From the NCBI GenBank assembly GCA_918244965.1, contig CAKJYC010000012.1:1-64000 (forward strand): a DNA stretch of 64,000 nucleotides, read 5' to 3'. The notes below the pieces were generated by a model. That model saw only the letters and a list, made by a program, of their open reading frames with translations, was not told the origin of the DNA and made no database searches. The DNA comes from Clostridiales bacterium (lineage in GTDB: Bacteria > Bacillota > Clostridia > Christensenellales > CAG-138). Shown here one piece after another: positions 18,473 to 26,220 of the stretch (position 1 is its first letter; each line of letters begins with the position of its first letter). The position numbers and the translations under genes were made by a program.

Positions 18473-21400
18473 ATGAAAGAGCTTTTGCGCGCGATCGCAG
18501 ACGATCCCGCCTATCGACAGCTGCATACTGCGTTACAGGACGGCGACGGAACGGTTGCCGTATTCGGCCTGTCCGAGGCGCATCGCCCTGCGGTGAATGC
18601 AGCGCTTGCCGAGGATCGGACGGTCGTTTGGGTCGCGCCGACGCCCGCCGAGGCGATGCGGCTTTTCGAGCTGCAGCGGGCATATCGCCCGGACGCCGGG
18701 CTGTTTTTGCCGCGTGAGCTGCCGCTGGTCCACCTTGAAGCGGTCTCGACCGAGCGACGCGCGGGCAGGCTGTCCGTGCTCTCGCGCCTTGCGCTTTCCG
18801 TGTCCTCGCTCGTCGTTACCTGCGCCGAGGCGCTGATGGAGCGCCTTGCACCGCATGAGATCTTTATGTCGCAGATCGTGCGCGTGCAGGTCGGCGATAC
18901 GATCGACCCGCGCACGCTTCTGGAGCAGCTCTGCACGGCGGGCTACGAGCGCACGGCAGAGATCGAGGGTCCCGGTCAGTGCGCGATGCGCGGCGATATC
19001 CTGGACGTGTTCCCGCCGCAGGCTGAGTATCCGTACCGCATCGAATTTTACGGCGACGACGTCGATCAGATGCGGCAGTTCGATCCACTGACGCAGCGCG
19101 GCGTCGGGCAGGTGCGTTCCGCGGTGCTGCCGCCGGCTTTTGAGACACCGCAGACGGCGGAGGCGATGGCGCGCGCCTTACGGCTGTTGAAGAACGCGCA
19201 GGGCTTCGACGCGCAGCGCGAATCGTGGCGGGAGCGCCGTCCGTGCGTCGGCGCAGACGTGCTGGTTCCGCTGCTGTATCCGGTCACCGAGACGCTCCTC
19301 GATTATCTTCCCGACGGCGCCCTGCTGCTGTTGAACGACCCGTCGCGTATTGCGGACGAGGCAAACGCGGCGGAGATGCTCTTTGCGGAGACGGTCGCGG
19401 CGACGCTCGAACGCGGCGAAGGACATTCGTCGCAGGGAAAGCTGCTGGTTCCGGCCGACGCGCTGATGAAGCGGCTCGACGGCGGGCACAGCGCCGCGTA
19501 TTACGCGCTGTTTCGCCCCTATCCGGAATTCAGGCATCGCGTGCGCGTCGGCTTCACGGCGGAGCCCGCGCCGGCGTACCTCAACGATTCCGCACAGTTT
19601 GTTTCCGAGCTTGCGCGGCTTCTGCAGGCGCGGGAAGCGGTGCTATTATACGTCGGCGAGGCGACGGAGCGCATGCACGACGTGCTCGACGGCAGCGATC
19701 TGCGCGTTGCGTATGCGGACCGTCTCAACCGCCCGCCGGTGCGCGGCGAAGCGCTGGTCCTGAAGGAGACGCTGCCGCAGGGCTTCGCGTTCCCGGAGCT
19801 GCACCTGTATGTGCTGACGGCGCAGGAGCTGTTCGGCAAAAAACCGGCTTCGCACGTGAAAAAGCGCGGGGCGACGCTGCGTTGGACGGATCTTTCCGTC
19901 GGGGATTACGTTGTGCACGAGGCGCACGGCATCGGCAAATTCCTCGGCGTCGAGCAGCTGACCGTGCAGAACAGCACGAAGGACTATCTGCTGTTCGCCT
20001 ATCGCGGCGACGACCGGCTGTACATCCCGACCGATCAGCTCGACCGCATCCAGAAATACGTCGGCGCGGACGCGGACGTGCCCCCGCAGCTATCGAAGCT
20101 CGGCGGCACGGAATGGCAGCAGCGCGTACAGAAGGCGCGCGAGGGCGCAAAGAAGCTCGCGGTCGACCTTGCGCGGCTGTATGCGGCGCGCTCTTCGCAC
20201 AGCGGCTTTGCATACGCAAAGGACACCGCGTGGCAGAAGCGGCTTGAGGACGCCTTCCCCTATGAGGAAACGCCGGATCAGGCGCAGGCGATCCGCGACG
20301 TCAAAGCGGACATGGAATCGCCGCGCCCGATGGACCGGCTGCTGTGCGGCGACGTCGGCTACGGCAAAACCGAGGTCGCCATGCGCGCGGCGTTCAAGGC
20401 GGCGCAGGACAGCAGGCAGACCGCCTTCCTGGTCCCGACCACGATCCTTGCCCAGCAGCACTATCATACGCTTTTGCAGCGGTTCGCGGATTTTCCGGTC
20501 CGCGTCGCGTGTCTTTCCCGCTTCCAGTCGCCGAAGGAGTGCGCCGAGGTCAAAAAAGGGCTCGCGTCCGGCGAGATCGACGTGGTCGTGGGCACGCATG
20601 CGCTGCTTGCAAAGTCCGTGAAGTTCAAGAATCTGGGTCTTCTGATCATCGACGAGGAACAGCGCTTCGGCGTGAACCACAAGGAGCAGATCAAGGCCAT
20701 GCGCAGCGAGATCGACGTGCTGACGCTGACTGCGACGCCGATCCCGCGGACGCTGAACCTGTCGATGACCGGCATCCGCGACATTTCGACGATCGACACG
20801 CCGCCGGAGAACCGGTTCCCGGTGCAGACGTTCGTGACCGAATACAACGACGCGCTCGTTGCGACCGCGCTCCAGAGAGAGCTGGCCCGCGGGGGACAGG
20901 CGTTCGTCGTATCGAACCGTGTGCTGACGATGGGCGCGACGCTCCAGCACCTTGAAAAGCTGCTGCCAGACGCGCGCATTCAGATGGCGCACGGACAGAT
21001 GCCGGAGCAGCTGCTCGAAAACACGATGCTGGCGTTTCTGAACCGCGAGATCGACGTGCTGCTGTGCTCGACGATCATCGAGAACGGCGTGGACATCCCG
21101 AACGCGAACACGCTCGTCGTGCTCGACGCGGACAAGCTGGGCCTTGCGCAGCTCTATCAGCTGCGCGGTCGCGTCGGCCGTTCCACGCGCATGGCGTACG
21201 CGTACTTCACCGTGCCGCAGGCGCGCGCGATCTCCGAGACGGCGCAGAAGCGGCTGCTTGCGATCCGCGAATTCACGCAGTTCGGCGCGGGCTTCCGGCT
21301 TGCGATGCGCGATCTGGAGATCCGCGGCGCGGGAAGTCTTTTGGGCGCGGAGCAGCACGGGCATATCGCGGACGTCGGCTATGAATTCTACTGCAAGCTG

Positions 21401-21913
21401 ATGCGCAGCGCCGTCGCCGAGGCAAAGGGCGAAACGCCGGTGCACGAGATCGAGACGACCGTCGACGCGCCGATCGACGCGTACGTACCGAAGTCGTTTC
21501 TGCCGTCCGAGCTGCACCGGCTCGCCATGTACAAGCGCATTGCGGACATCGGCGACGCCGACGCATATACGGACCTTTTGGACGAATTCAACGACCGCTA
21601 CGGCGACCTGCCGGAGCCGGTGATGACGCTGATGCAGCTGGCGCTGATCCGGGCGTATGCACGGCGGGCGGGCTTCTCCGCCGTCACCGTGCGCGATGGT
21701 AAGGTTACGATGACCTACGACACGTCGGCGCATCCGGACGGCATGCGGCTCCTCGCCGTTCTGTCCGAGGATCCCGATCTCAAACTGGTCGCGGCGGAGC
21801 CCGCGCAGGTGGTCTGGACGAACAAAACCTGCAGTTGTCGCGATTTTGTCAAAAAACTTCCACAATTCGTTTACAGGCTGATGCATTGCATCGACCCGGA
21901 ATCGGGAGTATAA
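18473..21913 (+). CDS. mfd: Transcription-repair coupling factor
   Basis: 1146 aa; CarD/RID-like region GDYVVHEAHGIGKFLGVEQL; helicase motifs LLCGDVGYGKTEVAMRAAFKA, IDEEQRFGVNHKE. Confidence 0.96.
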   Translation: MKELLRAIADDPAYRQLHTALQDGDGTVAVFGLSEAHRPAVNAALAEDRTVVWVAPTPAEAMRLFELQRAYRPDAGLFLPRELPLVHLEAVSTERRAGRLSVLSRLALSVSSLVVTCAEALMERLAPHEIFMSQIVRVQVGDTIDPRTLLEQLCTAGYERTAEIEGPGQCAMRGDILDVFPPQAEYPYRIEFYGDDVDQMRQFDPLTQRGVGQVRSAVLPPAFETPQTAEAMARALRLLKNAQGFDAQRESWRERRPCVGADVLVPLLYPVTETLLDYLPDGALLLLNDPSRIADEANAAEMLFAETVAATLERGEGHSSQGKLLVPADALMKRLDGGHSAAYYALFRPYPEFRHRVRVGFTAEPAPAYLNDSAQFVSELARLLQAREAVLLYVGEATERMHDVLDGSDLRVAYADRLNRPPVRGEALVLKETLPQGFAFPELHLYVLTAQELFGKKPASHVKKRGATLRWTDLSVGDYVVHEAHGIGKFLGVEQLTVQNSTKDYLLFAYRGDDRLYIPTDQLDRIQKYVGADADVPPQLSKLGGTEWQQRVQKAREGAKKLAVDLARLYAARSSHSGFAYAKDTAWQKRLEDAFPYEETPDQAQAIRDVKADMESPRPMDRLLCGDVGYGKTEVAMRAAFKAAQDSRQTAFLVPTTILAQQHYHTLLQRFADFPVRVACLSRFQSPKECAEVKKGLASGEIDVVVGTHALLAKSVKFKNLGLLIIDEEQRFGVNHKEQIKAMRSEIDVLTLTATPIPRTLNLSMTGIRDISTIDTPPENRFPVQTFVTEYNDALVATALQRELARGGQAFVVSNRVLTMGATLQHLEKLLPDARIQMAHGQMPEQLLENTMLAFLNREIDVLLCSTIIENGVDIPNANTLVVLDADKLGLAQLYQLRGRVGRSTRMAYAYFTVPQARAISETAQKRLLAIREFTQFGAGFRLAMRDLEIRGAGSLLGAEQHGHIADVGYEFYCKLMRSAVAEAKGETPVHEIETTVDAPIDAYVPKSFLPSELHRLAMYKRIADIGDADAYTDLLDEFNDRYGDLPEPVMTLMQLALIRAYARRAGFSAVTVRDGKVTMTYDTSAHPDGMRLLAVLSEDPDLKLVAAEPAQVVWTNKTCSCRDFVKKLPQFVYRLMHCIDPESGV

Positions 21914-21914
21914 T
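21886..21914 (+). promoter_or_regulatory. Predicted sigmaA promoter overlapping mfd stop codon
   Basis: TTGCAT-17-TATAAT; mfd TAA stop lies inside the -10 hexamer. Confidence 0.6.
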
Positions 21915-21951
21915 AGGAGAAAACTACGGAAAGGAACTCTGATTTACACAT

Positions 21952-23421
21952 ATGAAGCATTGGAAAAAACTTCTTGCCGTCAGCACGGCAGTACTGATGA
22001 CGCTGTCCATGGCGGCGTGCCTTGTGCCGAAGACCGACGACGCAGAGGCGCCGACGGCAAAGACCTCCGCACAGACGACCGACAAACCCGCGGACAATCC
22101 CGCAGGCGAAACGGCATTTGACGGCGACGCGATCGCGATGGAGCTCGGCAGCGTCACGGTTACCGCGAACGAGTTTGCAAACGTGTTCGAATCCTACATC
22201 GGCATGTTCTCCTACACCGGCGAGATCACGGGCGAAGACGTTGAGCAGTGCTTTGCCATGGTCGAGGACGAGCTGATTCGCTACTACCTGCCGCTGTGGA
22301 AGGCCGAAGCGCTTGGGATCACGCTGTCCGCAGAGGAGGAGACGGAGATCGAATCGCTCGCCCGTGAGCAGGTCGAGGAGGAGCGCAGCGCGCTGCTGTG
22401 CCAGTTCGCGTACTATTACGGCGCGGCCGACGACATTGCGGACGATGCGTCAACGCTGACCGAGGAGCAGATCGCAACGGCGATCGACGGGATCAACGAG
22501 CAGCTTGAGCAGATGTTCTACGAGGGCTTCGTGTTCGAGGACTACCTTGCGATGGAGCAGGACAGCTATGCGGAGAGCTATCGGATCGACAAGCTGACCG
22601 TGCTTCTGCAGGAACGCGTAACAAACGGTCCGGTCGGCGACGCCGAAATCGAGGACTGGTATCAGAAGACGCTTGAGGAGCAGAAGAACCGGTATACCGA
22701 AAAGCCGGAGGAATTCTATTACAATACGCTAAGCTACGACAGCGGGCTCAGCGAAGCCCCCGTGCTGTACGCGCCGGAGGGCTATGTGCGTGTGCAGGTC
22801 GTCGAGATCATGCCGGAAGGCGATCCCGATCCCGCGATCGCGGAGAACCGCACAAAGCTGTCCGCGCTTGAAGCGGAGTACGGCGCGATCCTGCTGAACG
22901 GCGGCGACGAGGCGCGCAAGGCCGAGATCGAGACCGAGCATGCCGCGCTGAAGGCGAAAACCGAAGCGCTGGAGGCAGCATATTACAGCGAAGTGCGCGG
23001 GAAGTGCGAGCAGGCACATGCCGCGCTTGCGGGCGGCGCGTCGTTTGAGGACGTCATGGACACGTACAACGCGCACGACGATGACGAAACCGGCAGCGAC
23101 GAACGGCTGGTCTACCTGAACGGTACGGACACGCGCAACGGCAGTCTGCAGGCGATCGTCAGGACACTTGCGCCCGGTGAATATTCCGCGCCGACGCTGA
23201 TCGACGGTGCGTATGTGATCGTGAAGCTGGTCGAAACGATCCCGGAAGGACCGGTCGACCGCGCGTCGATCGACGACCTGATCCGCGCCGCGGCAAGCGC
23301 ATCTCTGACGGATGAAGCGTGGGAGGAGCAGTTCGACCTCTGGCTTGAGGAGGCCAAGGCGGCTGCTGTGTTCCATCGGGACACCTATGAGATGATCGGC
23401 GAAGACTACCTGTACGAATAA
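21952..23421 (+). CDS. Lipoprotein parvulin-type (SurA/PrsA-like) peptidyl-prolyl isomerase
   Basis: Lipobox SMAAC; C-terminal parvulin-like region YLNGTDTRNGSLQAIVRTLAPGEYSAPTLIDGAYVIVKLVE; downstream of mfd. Confidence 0.75.
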   Translation: MKHWKKLLAVSTAVLMTLSMAACLVPKTDDAEAPTAKTSAQTTDKPADNPAGETAFDGDAIAMELGSVTVTANEFANVFESYIGMFSYTGEITGEDVEQCFAMVEDELIRYYLPLWKAEALGITLSAEEETEIESLAREQVEEERSALLCQFAYYYGAADDIADDASTLTEEQIATAIDGINEQLEQMFYEGFVFEDYLAMEQDSYAESYRIDKLTVLLQERVTNGPVGDAEIEDWYQKTLEEQKNRYTEKPEEFYYNTLSYDSGLSEAPVLYAPEGYVRVQVVEIMPEGDPDPAIAENRTKLSALEAEYGAILLNGGDEARKAEIETEHAALKAKTEALEAAYYSEVRGKCEQAHAALAGGASFEDVMDTYNAHDDDETGSDERLVYLNGTDTRNGSLQAIVRTLAPGEYSAPTLIDGAYVIVKLVETIPEGPVDRASIDDLIRAAASASLTDEAWEEQFDLWLEEAKAAAVFHRDTYEMIGEDYLYE

Positions 23422-23446
23422 AGCACGAATAAGGAGGAACGAAACG

Positions 23447-23872
23447 ATGTACTGTCCGAAATGCAGAAAGGTCCTGCCCGACGACGCGACCGTATGCGAC
23501 GCGTGCGGCGCCGTAATCGCCAAGGAGCCGGAGCTGATGTTTGATCCGCCGAAGAAGGAAAAGACCGAAAAGGCGGCAAAGACGCCCGCCGTCAAGGACG
23601 CGTTCAAAAAATGGGCGCGGGAGCAGGGCTCGTTCTGCCTGATCGCAAAGGCGGTCGCCGTCGTCGTGATGCTGTTCTATCTTTTGACCGCGATCGTGTA
23701 CGCGATCACGCTGATCGTCGAGCACTATGCGGGTGGCGTTGTCTTCTCGGAATTCTTCCTGAAGCTGCTGACCGGCCTCGTCTACGGCGTCGTCATCTGG
23801 CTGCTGTCCGACGCGGTCCTGTACCTGCAGAAGCTGTATGAAATGAAAAAGAAGGAACAGAAGGATAAATAA
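23447..23872 (+). CDS. Zinc-ribbon membrane protein
   Basis: MYCPKCRKVLPDDATVCDACGAVI zinc ribbon followed by TM segments. Confidence 0.7.
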   Translation: MYCPKCRKVLPDDATVCDACGAVIAKEPELMFDPPKKEKTEKAAKTPAVKDAFKKWAREQGSFCLIAKAVAVVVMLFYLLTAIVYAITLIVEHYAGGVVFSEFFLKLLTGLVYGVVIWLLSDAVLYLQKLYEMKKKEQKDK

Positions 23873-23883
23873 TCCGAAAAAAA

Positions 23884-23921
23884 CAGGGACCGTTCAAAAT
23901 GCTTTTGAACGGTCCCTTTTG
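23884..23921. terminator. Bidirectional intrinsic terminator
   Basis: AGGGACCGTTCAAAA-TGC-TTTTGAACGGTCCCTTTT. Confidence 0.85.
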
Positions 23922-23929
23922 CATGCTGT

Positions 23930-25075
23930 TTAATTCGCAACCTTGGAGTGGCACATCGGGCTCGTCAGGTCGAGGCCGAGGAACGTATAGCCGTTTTTCG
24001 TGCCCCATTCGAGGATGGACTCGACGGCGCGCACGCTCTGAAGGTGGATGTCGTGCTGCAGTACGATCGAATAGTCCGGATGGTTCTTCATGCCGGCGAT
24101 GACGCGGTTCTTTACGTCCGCACTCGTGTAGGCCTTGCCGCTGCTGTCGCCTGCAGACACGGTCCAGTCGAAGTACCGGTAGCCCATGTCCTCCATGATC
24201 TTCGTGAGCCGGGTCATGATCCCCTTGTTCCGGCGGCTCGCCGTATTGCCGCTGCCGCCGGGGAAGCGAAAGATACGCGTGTACGAACCGGTCTGTTCCT
24301 TGATGACCTCCTGCGTTTTCAGAAAATCCTCGAAAAACGCCTGCTCGTTCTTGTACATCTTCTTGTATTCGTGCGTATAGGTGTGCACGCCGATGCTGTG
24401 CCCCTCTTCATACGCGCGTTTGATCAGATCCTTGCGGCCCTTATTGCCGATCACAAAGAACGTCGCCTTGGCGTTGTACTTTTTCAGCACGTCAAGGAGC
24501 TGCTCGGTGTAGCCGCACGGACCGTCGTCGAACGTCAGATAGACCGTTTTTTCGGGCGGCATGACGATCTCCGGCATCTCGACCGGCACGACCTCGACCG
24601 TCCGCACGACCGTCGTGCTTCTGCCCTCGCCGTCCGTCGCGGAATAGCTGAGCTCATAGGTGCCGCACAGATACGGCACGACCTCGCCCGAAACCTTGAC
24701 CTCGCCGATCGGGTTCCGCAGATAATCCTCCGCAAAACAGCCCGGATCGGAGAACGTGAAGTCCGCAGGGACCGTGATCTTTTCTCCGCCGATCAGCGTG
24801 ATGATCGGGCCGGTGATCGGGATCTCGGTGGGCTCCGGCGTCGGAACGGGTGTCGGCGGCAGCGTCGGCAGCGGGATCTCCGTCGCAGCGGGCGTCGGAG
24901 GCGGTGTCATGACGACAGCTTCCTCCTCTTCGGCTGTCGGCGCGGCGGTCGGGATCGCCGTGGCTTCCGCGACCGGGACAGACACATCCGTTCCGCTCGA
25001 TCCGCACGCGGCGGCAAGCAGGAACAACAGCGCGCAAAGCAGCATCGCGCATACGCCCCGTTTCATTCCGCTCAC
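23930..25075 (-). CDS. Polysaccharide deacetylase lipoprotein with Ig-like domain and Pro/Thr linker
   Basis: Lipobox LAAAC; PPPTPAATEIPLPTLPPTPVPTPEPTEIP linker; NodB motif YLTFDDGPCGYTEQLLDVL. Confidence 0.9.
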   Translation of the reverse strand: MSGMKRGVCAMLLCALLFLLAAACGSSGTDVSVPVAEATAIPTAAPTAEEEEAVVMTPPPTPAATEIPLPTLPPTPVPTPEPTEIPITGPIITLIGGEKITVPADFTFSDPGCFAEDYLRNPIGEVKVSGEVVPYLCGTYELSYSATDGEGRSTTVVRTVEVVPVEMPEIVMPPEKTVYLTFDDGPCGYTEQLLDVLKKYNAKATFFVIGNKGRKDLIKRAYEEGHSIGVHTYTHEYKKMYKNEQAFFEDFLKTQEVIKEQTGSYTRIFRFPGGSGNTASRRNKGIMTRLTKIMEDMGYRYFDWTVSAGDSSGKAYTSADVKNRVIAGMKNHPDYSIVLQHDIHLQSVRAVESILEWGTKNGYTFLGLDLTSPMCHSKVAN

Positions 25076-25132
25076 CTCCGTTTGTTTTCGCTAACCATAT
25101 TATTATGACATATTTCGCGCAAAAATGCAATG

Positions 25133-25180
25133 AAAAAAGGACGTCCGGAAACTGTGCGTTTCGGAACGTCCCTTCGGGCA
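25133..25180 (-). terminator. Terminator of trxB
   Basis: Minus strand GGGACGTTCCGAAACGCACAGTTTCCGGACGTCCTTTTTT. Confidence 0.8.
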
Positions 25181-25188
25181 GGGTCTTG

Positions 25189-26106
25189 TTATTTCCGCTC
25201 GTTGATGTAGCGGCAGGCGGCCAGCGCGGCGGTCGCGCCGTCGGCCACGGCCGTGGTGAGCTGGCGCACGTATTTACTGCGGCAGTCGCCCGCGACATAG
25301 ACGCCCGGCGTATTCGTACAGCACTGCTCGTCGGTGTCGAAATAGCCGTACTTGTTCAGCGGATGCAGCTCCCTGAACGGCTCGTTTTCAGGGATCAGGC
25401 CGATCGCCACGAACAGCCCGTCGCACGCGATCTCGCGCTTCTGACCGGTCGTGCGGTTTTCGACCTCGACGCCCGCAAGCGCGTCGCCGCTCTTGATCAG
25501 CCGGTTGATCTTGAGGTTGGTCAGCACGCGCACGTTCCTGCGCGATTCCAGCACCTGTTGAAGCCGTACCTCGCCGGTCAGCGCGGGCAGGTCCTGCAGA
25601 ATGATGACCTCTTTGCACTTTTCGGCAAGCAGGATCGCTTCCTGCAGCGCGGAGTTGCCGCCGCCCGCGACGCAGACGGTCTGATTCGTGTAGAAATCGC
25701 CGTCGCAGACCGCGCAGAACGAAATGCCCTCGCCGACAAGCTCGTTCTCGCCTTCAAGGCCCAGCATGCGGTGCTTGACGCCGGTCGCGATCACCACGGT
25801 CAGCGCCTCGTAGCGGCCGCCCTCTTCGGTCTCGACGATCCGGAGATCACCCTCGGTCCTGACGGAGATCGCCCTTTCGAGCTCGACGTCCGCGCCCTGG
25901 TGCAGGATCTGCTCAAGGAAGCGGTCCGCAAATTCGTTGCCGCTCATCTGGAGCGTGCCGGGATAGTTTTCCACCTTCGGCGAATGCGTGATCTGTCCGC
26001 CGAAACCGTGCTTTTCGAGCACCAGCACCGTCTTGCCGTTGCGCAGCGCATACAGCGCCGCCGTCATCCCGGCGGGTCCGCCGCCGATCACGATCATATC
26101 GTACAT
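25189..26106 (-). CDS. trxB: Thioredoxin reductase family flavoprotein
   Basis: MYDMIVIGGGPAGMTAALYALRNGKTVLVLE; redox CAVCDG; start trimmed, RBS AGGAGGT. Confidence 0.9.
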   Translation of the reverse strand: MYDMIVIGGGPAGMTAALYALRNGKTVLVLEKHGFGGQITHSPKVENYPGTLQMSGNEFADRFLEQILHQGADVELERAISVRTEGDLRIVETEEGGRYEALTVVIATGVKHRMLGLEGENELVGEGISFCAVCDGDFYTNQTVCVAGGGNSALQEAILLAEKCKEVIILQDLPALTGEVRLQQVLESRRNVRVLTNLKINRLIKSGDALAGVEVENRTTGQKREIACDGLFVAIGLIPENEPFRELHPLNKYGYFDTDEQCCTNTPGVYVAGDCRSKYVRQLTTAVADGATAALAACRYINERK

Positions 26107-26176
26107 GGGAATACCTCCTGAAAAAACTGGAATCATGCGCCGTAGGCGCAAATGTCACTGCCGCAGGCATATCGCA

Positions 26177-26206
26177 AGGGTGCCGACCGCCGGTCAGCAC
26201 CCTTCG
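26177..26206. other. Strong hairpin between nrdD and trxB (terminator or attenuator without clear T-tract)
   Basis: AAGGGTGCCGACC-GCC-GGTCAGCACCCTT. Confidence 0.5.
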
Positions 26207-26220
26207 TAAAGCCGTCGGGC

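Noticed and set aside
20090-21886. 598-aa minus-strand ORF opposite mfd
   Set aside because: Antisense shadow ORF; Arg/His/Val-rich mirror of Mfd codons.
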